This document shows, piece after piece, positions 7,650 to 15,507 of a DNA stretch of 38,085 nucleotides; position 1 is the first letter of the stretch, and every line of letters starts with the position of its first letter. Source of the stretch: DALYDK01 sp964477125. GTDB taxonomy: Bacteria; Patescibacteriota; Saccharimonadia; Saccharimonadales; CAIOMD01. The notes below the pieces were generated by a model. The model ran no database searches, had not been told where the DNA came from, and saw only the letters and a list, made by a program, of their open reading frames with translations. The stretch spans positions 1-38,085 of the forward strand of contig CAYZCZ010000006.1 in NCBI GenBank assembly GCA_964477125.1, written 5' to 3'. The translations under genes were made by a program, and so were the position numbers.

Positions 7650-8273
7650 CTATAATGACAGCCTTCCTTTTAGTGGTCCAAAAGTGGTGTATGGTGATTT
7701 TTCAATAAGTATTCTTAGCTTAGCAGAGGTATCTACCAACTGTTTATGCAACGATTTTAACTCGTTTAAACCTGCTTTAAATTGTTCTGGGCGTTTTTGA
7801 CAATCAATTAACCTAATATCGTCAGCTGCGGTTCCAAAATTATCGGCAGCAACTGTTAATCTATCTTGCCCTTCTTGGATTTTACCAATAAATAAATCTA
7901 GTTCAGAAGCATCTACACCTTGTCGCATCATCCTAAGTTCAATGGCCCTGATTTCCTTTTGCAAATTCGAATAAGTCCCTAGCCTTTTGGTTACAGCTAC
8001 CGAAGAATTTGCCTGTAACACGGTTACTTGATTTTGTATCGTCGTGCATTTTTGTAAAACATCACTTGTAGCTTTTTCATCCAGTACTACTCCGTACTTT
8101 GACACATATGCATTTAATCGTTGGTTGACATCACTATTTACAATTTCTGCATTTGCAATTCCAATGCTAAAAATAGGCAATATAACACCGACCGAAATAA
8201 ATACCAATAAAAAAGACTTAATCACTGGTAACCATTTTAACACGGGGCCATTACTGTCTAAAAATAATACCAA
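7650..8273 (-). CDS. Secreted helical protein of unknown function (207 aa)
   Basis: No named family. The N-terminus carries a signal-peptide-like stretch (IKSFLLVFISVGVILPIFS, then GIANA before EIVN). The remainder is helical and charged, with coiled-coil character (LQKCTTIQNQVTVLQANSSV, KEIRAIELRMMRQGVDASEL), and two Cys about 80 residues apart. It is probably exported and either cleaved or anchored. The start is uncertain. TTG at 8273 overlaps the previous gene by 16 bp and has AGG nearby. GTG at 8243 or GTG at 8225 would avoid the overlap, and 8225 would put the signal peptide exactly at the N-terminus. It sits between two membrane-anchored proteins on the same strand and probably works with them at the envelope. 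Confidence 0.78.
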   Translation of the reverse strand: MVLFLDSNGPVLKWLPVIKSFLLVFISVGVILPIFSIGIANAEIVNSDVNQRLNAYVSKYGVVLDEKATSDVLQKCTTIQNQVTVLQANSSVAVTKRLGTYSNLQKEIRAIELRMMRQGVDASELDLFIGKIQEGQDRLTVAADNFGTAADDIRLIDCQKRPEQFKAGLNELKSLHKQLVDTSAKLRILIEKSPYTTFGPLKGRLSL

Positions 8274-10300
8274 CGACCTGTTTGGGCAGTTTTAGTATGA
8301 TCACCAATTTTTTGCATTTTTCCTGTTGAAACATTCACTATATAAGTTGCAGACTCGTCATTATTGGAGACTGTTGTTATAAAATAGTTATCATTTATCC
8401 AATTAATTGGATATTGAAGACCGTTTTTAGTCGCAATATTTTTATCTTGATTGGTATTGTCTAAATTTTTCACAATAAGTACATCTTTTCCGTCTCTTTT
8501 TTCTATCCAGGCAAATTGTTTACCCGTAGGACTGACAATGTAGTTCTTCCCTATCTGTTGTGTATCAGCACCTTTATATTCAGCAACCTTGCCATCCTGC
8601 AAATTTAGTTGATGCCATTTTTTATCGGCAGTGTTAATCAATAAATTACTTGTGTTAAGTTGTTTAACCAGCCAAACTTGCTTATCTAGAACTATTTTTT
8701 TGGCACTTCCATCAACATTAATGCTATAGAATTTTGAAGCCCCGGCCTGAGAAGAATTTGTAGCATAATATACTACCCCATTAAACACAGTAATGTCGTT
8801 GAATTCATTGGCAGTTGCCAGCTCTTTTTGAGTATCTTCAGAGATATTATAAGCAATGATTCGTTGTCTCCCATCCTGATTGCCACTAGGACCAGCCACG
8901 ATTTTGGCATATATAAGCTTATCTTTATCCCATGAAAGTAATTGAATTTTTTCTGATTCAGTCCCTGGTATTTTTAAAACCTGCTTTGTTTTAGAATCAA
9001 CAATATATAAATTGCTCAACAAATAACCATCTTTATTTTTTGCGCCATCTCTAGTAGAAACAAAGGCCACCTTGCTAGATACTGGTTTCGGTAAAATCGA
9101 TATTTCAGAAATATTTTCATTGCCTGTACCAGGCAATATCTGCACTTCTCCAGAACCATCAACCTGTCTTGCATATAAATCGTATTTACCACTACGGTTA
9201 GAAATAAATACATCAGGTTGTGATGGCGTGACTTTAATGGCAATTTTTTGTACAGTTGGGTTTGTGTTGAGCTTAACTGCCTGAGATATGAAGTTTTCGG
9301 ATTGGACTTTAATAAAAGTATCAGCTTCAGTAGGTTCTATCTTAATTTCAGCAAATCCCTGCTTATCAGAAATTGCAACACTATTTCCGTCTGTAATTTT
9401 AATTCCTGACATTGGTTCATTAGTTAGAAAATCTACTAAAACAAATGAATATTTGGTCCCTGAAGGTGACATTTGATAGGCAGTGTCTATTGGGTTACTA
9501 CCCCAGCCAATTGTTATGGTTTCATTAACAGGACTAAACGACCTTTTTATTAAACTTAGATTTGTTTTGCCAAGTTTAGCACCATTAATATTTGCAACCC
9601 CGTTTGCATCAGTTTTTGAAATTACCCCACCTACCGAAACATCTACATTCTTTAAAGGCAACCTATTTGTAGAATCAACAACCTTAAGGCTAAGACTAGC
9701 TTTAACGCCAACAACATTTAAAATTTTATACCTAGTAAAAGGAATAATAATAACTAACAATAAGGCTAAAATTATTATTAGAGCAACTATTTTTAAAGTT
9801 TTTTTACTTAGTAACAATTCCTTAAATGACTTATGCTTTTTACTATAATCTTGGATAGGCGTCTTTTTAGATTCTGTTGGCTCTTCTTCGTATAGTCGAT
9901 CTTCGCGAGATTCTATATCGTCAACTGCTTTTAAAACCTTAGATGAATAAATAGAATCTGTATTCTCATCTATACTATCTGTTTCTTCAGCCAAACCAGT
10001 AGTATTTTTTTTGGCAATTTTTTCTGCTTGCTCAATAGTCATTGCCTTATCAATACTGGTGGGATCTTCTGGTTCTAACTGCTTCTCTAAGGATTCTTTC
10101 TTATCTGCAGTAACAGTTTGTTCCGGTTTTTTTGTATTATTCTTAGGTTTTTCCTGAATAGGTGCTCTACTAGTGCCTTCATTGTCTAGTTGTGAAGGGC
10201 TTGTATTTAGTGGTGGAGGACCCATTAAATCAGTAATTTGCTGTTGAATTTCATCAACATCTTCATTGTTTATGGGCTGGATATTTTCTTTTTTAGACAT
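8258..10300 (-). CDS. Anchored surface protein: acidic cytoplasmic tail, TM, Ig-like/CarboxypepD_reg-like domains, beta-propeller
   Basis: 680 residues in four parts. Residues 1-165 are acidic, Pro/Glu/Lys-rich and likely disordered in the cytoplasm. One membrane helix covers about 170-190 (IVALIIILALLLVIIIPFTR). Residues about 198-360 form two carboxypeptidase-regulatory-like beta domains, visible as SLKVVDSTNRLPLKNVDVSV followed by ISKTDANGVANI, and VDFLTNEPMSGIKITDG followed by ISDKQGFAEI. Residues about 365-680 look like a WD40/TolB-type propeller, with repeats such as VFISNRSGKYDLYARQVDG, KVAFVSTRDG and FAWIEKRDGKDVLIV. The outside domains suggest binding or scaffolding at the cell surface; no catalytic residues are evident. 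It is the first gene of a three-gene unit with the 207- and 109-aa proteins. Confidence 0.82.
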   Translation of the reverse strand: MSKKENIQPINNEDVDEIQQQITDLMGPPPLNTSPSQLDNEGTSRAPIQEKPKNNTKKPEQTVTADKKESLEKQLEPEDPTSIDKAMTIEQAEKIAKKNTTGLAEETDSIDENTDSIYSSKVLKAVDDIESREDRLYEEEPTESKKTPIQDYSKKHKSFKELLLSKKTLKIVALIIILALLLVIIIPFTRYKILNVVGVKASLSLKVVDSTNRLPLKNVDVSVGGVISKTDANGVANINGAKLGKTNLSLIKRSFSPVNETITIGWGSNPIDTAYQMSPSGTKYSFVLVDFLTNEPMSGIKITDGNSVAISDKQGFAEIKIEPTEADTFIKVQSENFISQAVKLNTNPTVQKIAIKVTPSQPDVFISNRSGKYDLYARQVDGSGEVQILPGTGNENISEISILPKPVSSKVAFVSTRDGAKNKDGYLLSNLYIVDSKTKQVLKIPGTESEKIQLLSWDKDKLIYAKIVAGPSGNQDGRQRIIAYNISEDTQKELATANEFNDITVFNGVVYYATNSSQAGASKFYSINVDGSAKKIVLDKQVWLVKQLNTSNLLINTADKKWHQLNLQDGKVAEYKGADTQQIGKNYIVSPTGKQFAWIEKRDGKDVLIVKNLDNTNQDKNIATKNGLQYPINWINDNYFITTVSNNDESATYIVNVSTGKMQKIGDHTKTAQTGRWYYF

Positions 10301-10391
10301 AAGCTTTATAGATTACCTATATTTTAACAAATTAAGCAAAATGGTGTTAGTAATTAAGGCAAATAATAAATTTATTTTAATATCGTAAAAT

Positions 10392-11696
10392 TTATGGAGA
10401 TAAGCGATTTATATCGCGTGGAAACAAAATTGCTTCTTTGATATTGTTTAGGCCAATTGCTTTTTCTGTTAAACGATCAACACCAAAACCAAAACCACCA
10501 TGAGGTGGAAGACCATATTTAAAAGCAGACACGTAAGGTGCGAATCCTGGGTCGCTAGGGTCTACTCCAGCATCTTTCATTTGCTGAACCAGAACTTCAT
10601 AACGATGTTCACGTTGTGGAACTGTCGAAATTTCGATTCCTCTAAAAAGTAAGTCAGCTGATTTCGCAGTTCCATCTTCATCTTTCATATGATAAAACTT
10701 CATCTTACTCTGAGGTAAACCGGTGGCAAATACGGCCTCACAACCATCTTTCTTTTTTGCATATTCGCAAATCCATTTTTCTTCATCTGGCGTCAAATCG
10801 ATTTCTTTAGACATATCATTGCCTGTACCTTTTTGATAAAGCTCATGTATTTGACTCATGGAATAACGAGGAAATTCCTTAGTTAACTTTAATGGCGGTG
10901 CATTAAGACTTTTTAGTTCAGGTCCACGTTCATCATACAACCTTGTAAGTATTGTGAACACCAAGTCCTGAAGCATATTTAAAACTTCGTCATAATCTTT
11001 AATAAAACCCATTTCAACATCTAGCATAGTAACTTCAGATACGTGTCTGGTAGTAGCCGATAATTCAGCCCTAAATGCTGGTGCAATTTCAAAAACACGC
11101 TCAAACACACCAACCATAATTTGTTTATAAAGCTGGGGACTTTGAGCAAGAGTCGCCTCTTTGCCAAAATAGTCTAGTTTAAATACCTCAGCGCCACCTT
11201 CGGCTGCGCCAGCTACTAACTTAGGTGTATTAATTTCAGTAAAATCATTTTCATACAAATATTCTCTAATATACCTAAGCAATTCTGAACGAATTTTAAA
11301 AATCTTGGCTTCTTGCAAATTACGTAGTCCGATTGGTCGATACTCAAATAGGGTCTCTAGGTTTTCAGGTTTATGACTTAATGGCTTATCAATTTCTACT
11401 GGTGATTCAGCCTCAACGGGCACTATAACTTCTATTATTGCATCATGAAGCTCTGCACCTCCTGGCGCTCTATCATCAGCTACAACATTACCCGTTACAT
11501 TTAAGACAGTTCCTAGCTGTAATCCCCTGAGTTTTTCAACTTCTATTTTATCTTCAACTAATACCTGAACAATTCCATTTCTGTCACGAACATTAATAAA
11601 ATTCAAACCGCCCAATAAGCGTTTTTTATGTATCCAGCCACTAATAGTTATTTTTTTACCGGCAGATTTGGCAACATCTTTTGAAAGTATTCTCAT
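10392..11696 (-). CDS. aspS: Aspartyl-tRNA synthetase, archaeal-type short form
   Basis: Class II synthetase that charges tRNA-Asp (and, if non-discriminating, tRNA-Asn) in the cytoplasm. It has an N-terminal OB-fold anticodon-binding domain (residues about 1-100), then the class II core. Motif 2 is FEIAPAFRAE, the core also has QSPQLYKQIM, and motif 3 is GFGFGVDRLTE. The length of 434 residues and the absence of the roughly 100-residue GAD insertion separate it from the usual bacterial AspRS (about 590) and match archaeal AspRS. In archaeal enzymes His in GWxH and Pro in the APGG turn go with relaxed tRNA specificity. Here they are His23 (GWIH) and Pro78 (RAPGG), so it is probably non-discriminating and would need GatCAB. 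The TGTTATAAT box 9 nt before the ATG implies a leaderless message. Confidence 0.94.
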   Translation of the reverse strand: MRILSKDVAKSAGKKITISGWIHKKRLLGGLNFINVRDRNGIVQVLVEDKIEVEKLRGLQLGTVLNVTGNVVADDRAPGGAELHDAIIEVIVPVEAESPVEIDKPLSHKPENLETLFEYRPIGLRNLQEAKIFKIRSELLRYIREYLYENDFTEINTPKLVAGAAEGGAEVFKLDYFGKEATLAQSPQLYKQIMVGVFERVFEIAPAFRAELSATTRHVSEVTMLDVEMGFIKDYDEVLNMLQDLVFTILTRLYDERGPELKSLNAPPLKLTKEFPRYSMSQIHELYQKGTGNDMSKEIDLTPDEEKWICEYAKKKDGCEAVFATGLPQSKMKFYHMKDEDGTAKSADLLFRGIEISTVPQREHRYEVLVQQMKDAGVDPSDPGFAPYVSAFKYGLPPHGGFGFGVDRLTEKAIGLNNIKEAILFPRDINRLSP

Positions 11697-11705
11697 ATTT
11701 TACAT

Positions 11706-11714
11706 ATTATAACA
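11706..11714 (-). promoter_or_regulatory. Extended -10 promoter of aspS
   Basis: The minus strand reads TGTTATAAT (perfect TATAAT plus TGn), squeezed between the stop of the CBS gene (11717) and the aspS ATG (11696). The predicted start site lies 0-3 nt before the ATG, so the message should be leaderless. No Shine-Dalgarno is present. Confidence 0.6.
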
Positions 11715-11716
11715 GA

Positions 11717-12757
11717 TTAAATATGCTTACTGGCGTTGCTACTATGCTTTTTCTTAGCTTTTGCTTTTGCTACGACTCTAAGATCATCAAAATGATCGTC
11801 TTCATCTCTGATAGGATGACCAATTATTTGTTTGATAACATCTTCTATAGAGATTACACCAACAACGTCTTCAAATTCATTTACAACAACAAATAAATGA
11901 TGTTTAGTTCTTATGAATCCATTTAATGCATAATCTAAGGTTTGTTCTTCATTAATAAATTTAAAATCTTCACGCATAACTTTGCTAATAGGTTTAGGAT
12001 TTTTTACCCTTACGGCATCTCTTAGATATAAGGTTCCAACAATATTTTGATTACTGCCTTGATATACAGGAAAACGTGAATGTCCACTATCGTGTAATTC
12101 ACCAATTACAACGGGGGTAAGCACTTCCTCGGCACTTACGAACTTAACCGTATTTAATGGTGTCATATGGTCTGTTACTAATTCCTCACCAAATAAAAGT
12201 GCCCGTTCTGCAATTTTTAATTCATGCTTAGTCACTTCGTCTTTAAATTCATCAGCATTGTGTCTGAGTATTTCTAAAAGTTCATCTTTACTTTGTATTA
12301 ACATAAATGGTTCAGGTTGGATCCATCGACCCACCCATTTTTCTAATCTCCTAAGAATAGGAAATGACTTTCTAAGTACAATTTCGATATAGGGACTAAT
12401 AATAGCAGCCATATGTAAGCTAGGCTTAGGTCTCTTTGACCAGGGCAATATTGCATGCAAAACAACTATTAAAGGAACGTTTACTAGCAAGGCTATCCAT
12501 CCACCCCAATGGCCAAAAATATCTTTAATAAGCAGAATGATACTAGTAGTTAAAAAGCCTAATATAAACCATAAAAACATCCATAGTTGCATACCGTAGG
12601 CTCTTACTGGGTAAACTTTAGCGGCATCCTCATTGCCCTTACGAGCTTGCCTTTTAAGCTCTGGAACACTCATGAATTCAAAGCTTCTTATCAGTAAAAT
12701 TCCGTAAACTGTAAGGAATATAAGTATTATAAATGTAATTATTTCTATTATTAGCAT
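11717..12757 (-). CDS. CNNM/HlyC-type membrane protein with a CBS pair
   Basis: Membrane protein of the CNNM/CorC-TlyC class, whose members are linked to magnesium or cobalt handling. Three to four hydrophobic spans are visible: residues about 3-26, 56-78, 87-107, and a weaker one near 115-125. They are followed by a cytoplasmic linker (DELLEILRHNADEFKDEV) and the family hallmark ERALLFGEELVTDHMTP. Two CBS motifs then span about 193-325 (VKFVSAEEVLTPVVIGEL, HSRFPVYQG, then HHLFVVVNEFEDVVGVISIE). A basic tail rich in Lys/His ends the protein, and the CorC-HlyC domain is missing. The ATG has AAGG 7 nt upstream. It shares a short divergent region with the DsbA-like gene and abuts aspS on the same strand. 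Ion specificity cannot be read from the sequence. Confidence 0.86.
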   Translation of the reverse strand: MLIIEIITFIILIFLTVYGILLIRSFEFMSVPELKRQARKGNEDAAKVYPVRAYGMQLWMFLWFILGFLTTSIILLIKDIFGHWGGWIALLVNVPLIVVLHAILPWSKRPKPSLHMAAIISPYIEIVLRKSFPILRRLEKWVGRWIQPEPFMLIQSKDELLEILRHNADEFKDEVTKHELKIAERALLFGEELVTDHMTPLNTVKFVSAEEVLTPVVIGELHDSGHSRFPVYQGSNQNIVGTLYLRDAVRVKNPKPISKVMREDFKFINEEQTLDYALNGFIRTKHHLFVVVNEFEDVVGVISIEDVIKQIIGHPIRDEDDHFDDLRVVAKAKAKKKHSSNASKHI

Positions 12758-12846
12758 AAGTACCTTGTATATAAATTTTAACTAATTATTAAGCTTTTAG
12801 CTAACAAATTGCGTTACAATGTATGTTAAGTAGGAGAATAAAATAA

Positions 12847-13494
12847 ATGGATCGAAAATTTTTAGTTATTTTGGGCGTAGTTATCTTGGCATTATTTGGA
12901 CTGTTTTTCTTTACGGGTAATAAAAAGGATTCTACAAATACATCGCAAACATCTAATAGTGCAACAGTCAGCCAGCACTCAATAGGTGGCAATAAAAAAA
13001 ATGTTGAATTACTAGTATATGGTGATTTTCAATGCCCTGTCTGTAGCCAGTTCTATGCTGTTGAAAAGCAAGTCATGCAAGAATATGGCAATGATATTAA
13101 ATTTACATTTAGGCATTTCCCACTTGATACCATTCATCCAAATGCTAGGGCAGCCAGTAGAGCAGCGGAGGCGGCAGGAAAACAAGGCAAATTCTTTGAA
13201 ATGCATGACCTTTTATATGAAAACCAACAATCTTGGTCAAGCTCGTCAAGCGCTAAAACCATATTCGATCAGTACGCTAAGCAAATTGGTCTTGATGTTA
13301 CTAAATTTAGCACAGACTATGCTAGCGAAATGACCAACTCGACAATCAATGCCGACAAAAACGAAGGCACTGGTAAAGATGTCCAAGGCACCCCAACTTA
13401 TTTTATAAATGGTAGAAAACTAGAAAATACCGAATTATCTTCAGTGGATAGCTTTAAAAAGGTTATTGAAGCTGAAATTGCTAAATCTAAATAA
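12847..13494 (+). CDS. DsbA-like thiol oxidoreductase, membrane-anchored
   Basis: Extracytoplasmic thiol-disulfide oxidoreductase of the Thioredoxin_4/DsbA-BdbD type. One N-terminal membrane anchor (residues about 5-23, FLVILGVVILALFGLFFFTG) and a Ser/Thr linker precede the thioredoxin fold. The active site is Cys63-Pro-Val-Cys66 in YGDFQCPVCSQFY. The helical insertion has FRHFPLDTIHPNARAAS and AAEAAGKQGKFFEMHDLLY, and the cis-Pro loop is QGTPTYFING. All are family hallmarks. The ATG at 12847 is supported by AGGAG 10 nt upstream. It is likely to oxidise exported proteins with paired Cys, such as the 201-aa neighbour. The partner that resets it is not next door; a CcdA-like protein lies at the right edge of the window. 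Confidence 0.93.
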   Translation: MDRKFLVILGVVILALFGLFFFTGNKKDSTNTSQTSNSATVSQHSIGGNKKNVELLVYGDFQCPVCSQFYAVEKQVMQEYGNDIKFTFRHFPLDTIHPNARAASRAAEAAGKQGKFFEMHDLLYENQQSWSSSSSAKTIFDQYAKQIGLDVTKFSTDYASEMTNSTINADKNEGTGKDVQGTPTYFINGRKLENTELSSVDSFKKVIEAEIAKSK

Positions 13495-13545
13495 GATAAC
13501 AAATTTTTAATTGGTTCCGCTATTATCTTAATTGTATTGAGTACT

Positions 13546-13577
13546 AAAAAACGACGTTGGCTAATATGCCAACGTCG
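13546..13577. terminator. Terminator hairpin, strongest on the minus strand
   Basis: A perfect 10-bp stem CGACGTTGGC/GCCAACGTCG (13552-13561 with 13568-13577, loop TAATAT). On the minus strand it is followed by TTTTTT (13551-13546), a canonical terminator for the 30-codon gene at 13605. On the plus strand the tail is CTTTAATTATTAT, weaker but able to end the DsbA-like transcript. Confidence 0.88.
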
Positions 13578-13604
13578 CTTTAATTATTATCTCGTTAAAA
13601 TTGT

Positions 13605-13697
13605 TTAGTATTCTATATACTCCAGCCAAGAAGCGGTCTTAACCTTTACCTCAATTTTTTTTGCCTGCGAAAAACTCGTCCTCACGGTTATTGACAT
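13605..13697 (-). CDS. Putative 30-aa small protein in its own transcription unit
   Basis: A very short ORF not covered by usual length limits. ATG at 13697-13695, stop TAA at 13607-13605. The peptide begins MSITVRTSFSQAKKIEV and ends ASWLEYIEY, basic in the middle and aromatic at the end, without a membrane span. It is supported by a GAGG Shine-Dalgarno (AAGAGGAAAAAAATG, about 7 nt spacing), a perfect TTGACA promoter 44-72 nt upstream and a strong terminator 28 nt after the stop. The whole unit is about 190 nt. A second ATG at 13722 opens a 23-codon ORF (ends 13651) in another frame but lacks a ribosome site. The transcript could equally be a small RNA. No function can be proposed. Confidence 0.55.
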   Translation of the reverse strand: MSITVRTSFSQAKKIEVKVKTASWLEYIEY

Positions 13698-13740
13698 TTT
13701 TTTCCTCTTTTTTAGTTTTCATTTTAATAAAACTAAGTTT

Positions 13741-13769
13741 AGTCTATAAAATAATGATACTTATGTCAA
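13741..13769 (-). promoter_or_regulatory. Promoter of the 30-aa small gene
   Basis: On the minus strand: TTGACA (13769-13764, perfect), 17 bp, TAGACT (13746-13741, 4/6). The predicted start is near 13734, leaving a leader of about 37 nt. It faces away from the antiporter promoter at 13787-13795; the two -35 regions nearly overlap. Confidence 0.65.
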
Positions 13770-13786
13770 CGTTAATAAGACATTTT

Positions 13787-13795
13787 TGCTATACT
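13787..13795 (+). promoter_or_regulatory. Extended -10 promoter of the Kef-type antiporter
   Basis: TGCTATACT, a TGn extension with a 5/6 -10 box. The leader is about 18 nt, with AAGG near 13807-13810 before the ATG at 13821. No convincing -35. Confidence 0.45.
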
Positions 13796-13820
13796 GTAAA
13801 TAACATAAGGTAAAAATAAA

Positions 13821-15497
13821 ATGCAAGAAAATATATTTACAGAACTAAGCATAATTATAGCCATAGGAGCCGGCATATCATTGATAATGCGCTTAATTCG
13901 CCAACCCTTAATAATTGGATATATCTTAACCGGTTTAGTGGTTGGACCATCATTTCTTAACCTAATAAAAAGCAGTGAAACTATAGGAGTTTTTGCCAGC
14001 ATTGGTATCGCCCTACTACTATTCATTGTTGGATTAGGCCTCAACCCTAGAGTGATTAAAGAGGTAGGAAAAATTGCTGGTCTAGCATCAGTATTACAGA
14101 TTACACTAACTACTTTTCTGGGATATGGTTTTGGGCAAATTGCTGGATACACTAAAACAGAAAGTTTACTTATCGGTTTGGCAATCAGTTTTAGTAGCAC
14201 AATTATTGTACTTAAGCTATTAAGTGATAAAAAAGAACAAACACGATTAAACGGTAAAATCGCAATTGGCATTTTGCTTATTCAAGACATAGTCGCAACC
14301 CTAGCCTTAATATTTGTAACCGCAAGAGCAGAAGGTAGCTTTTCAATCGAAACCCTTTCCTTGCTTGGTGTGAAAGGGATTGTATTAATATTAAGTTTAT
14401 GGCTAATAAGTACCTATGTTTTGCCAAAGCTAAATTCTTTTATTGCAGGAAGCCAAGAGCTTTTGTTTTTATTTGCAATTGGTTGGGGTTTTGGAGTAGC
14501 TTCAATTTTTTCTGCCGTAGGATTTTCAATAGAGATAGGAGCTTTGTTTGCCGGTGTGTCACTGGCTACCCTACCATACGTTCAAGAAGTATCCTCTAGG
14601 TTAAGGCCACTTCGCGATTTTTTCATTGTAATATTCTTTATATCATTAGGCAGTGGCTTAACTCTTGTAAGTCTTAGCCATAATATTCTGCCCGCTCTTG
14701 CTTTAACCGCACTAGTTTTAGCAGGAAAACCACTTATTATTATGATAATCATGGGCCTTGGTGGATATACTAAAAGTACTAGTTTCAAAGTCGCTAACTC
14801 ACTGTCACAAATAAGTGAGTTTTCATTAATATTACTAATTTTAGCGTTTCAGCAAGGCCTAGTTAGGGAAGATATTGTTTCTATAATTACCCTAGTTGCT
14901 CTTATAACTATTGCTATCTCGGCCTACACCATTACCTATAGCACGCAGTTGTACGGATTTTTAGAACAAAAGCTATCTATGTTCGAAAGGCGTAAAACAA
15001 AAGCCGAGGACTTAAAAATTAAAAATTATGACATGATTCTTTTTGGGTATAACAAGGGTGGGCAAGAATTTATTAGAGTAATGAAATCTATGAATAAAAA
15101 ATACGTTGTCATTGATTATGACCCAGAAGTCATCGATATATTAGAAGAAAAAAACATTCCATATTTATATGGTGACGTAACTGACCCAGAGCTTTTAGAA
15201 GAGCTTAGTTTAGCCCATGCCAAACTAGTTGTATCTACCGTAACAGACGCCGATACTAATATATTCTTGGCTAAATGGTTAGAAAAAATTAGTCCAGATG
15301 CAGTATTTGTATGTACTGCCGATACTGCCCAGCAAGCATCTGACTTATATGAACTAGGTGCTTCATACGTAATGTTACCGCACTATGTGGGTAGTGAAAA
15401 AATGAGTTCATTTATAAAACGAAATGGATTTAATAAATCTGAGTTCCATAAATTCCGCGAAAAACACCTGCAATATTTAGAAACACATTATAGCTAA
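13821..15497 (+). CDS. Kef-type cation/proton antiporter with RCK (TrkA-N) domain
   Basis: CPA2-family monovalent cation:proton antiporter in the cytoplasmic membrane. The first 385 or so residues form about 12 membrane spans, with the family stretches QPLIIGYILTGLVVGPSFL, FIVGLGLNPR, the central SFSSTIIVLKLLSDKKE and ILLIQDIVATLALI. A cytoplasmic TrkA-N/RCK nucleotide-binding domain follows (about residues 408-520): YDMILFGYNKGGQEF in the place of the GxGxxG loop, YVVIDYDPE with the acidic residue ending beta-2, and LYGDVTDPE. The glycine loop is atypical (GYNKGG). At 558 residues it is close to KefB/C length without their C-terminal tail. Transport of K+ or Na+ cannot be told apart. It is the only long gene behind its promoter and runs up to the convergent 508-aa gene. 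Confidence 0.92.
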   Translation: MQENIFTELSIIIAIGAGISLIMRLIRQPLIIGYILTGLVVGPSFLNLIKSSETIGVFASIGIALLLFIVGLGLNPRVIKEVGKIAGLASVLQITLTTFLGYGFGQIAGYTKTESLLIGLAISFSSTIIVLKLLSDKKEQTRLNGKIAIGILLIQDIVATLALIFVTARAEGSFSIETLSLLGVKGIVLILSLWLISTYVLPKLNSFIAGSQELLFLFAIGWGFGVASIFSAVGFSIEIGALFAGVSLATLPYVQEVSSRLRPLRDFFIVIFFISLGSGLTLVSLSHNILPALALTALVLAGKPLIIMIIMGLGGYTKSTSFKVANSLSQISEFSLILLILAFQQGLVREDIVSIITLVALITIAISAYTITYSTQLYGFLEQKLSMFERRKTKAEDLKIKNYDMILFGYNKGGQEFIRVMKSMNKKYVVIDYDPEVIDILEEKNIPYLYGDVTDPELLEELSLAHAKLVVSTVTDADTNIFLAKWLEKISPDAVFVCTADTAQQASDLYELGASYVMLPHYVGSEKMSSFIKRNGFNKSEFHKFREKHLQYLETHYS

Positions 15498-15507
15498 GAA
15501 ACTTTGT

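Noticed and set aside
9483..9848. A 121-codon plus-strand open frame opposite the 680-aa surface protein
   Set aside because: It is antisense to a well-supported gene, with a composition typical of a reverse-strand shadow and no start signals.
13651..13722. A 23-codon minus-strand ORF starting at 13722, overlapping the 30-codon ORF
   Set aside because: It lacks a Shine-Dalgarno; the GAGG site inside it is placed for the ATG at 13697.
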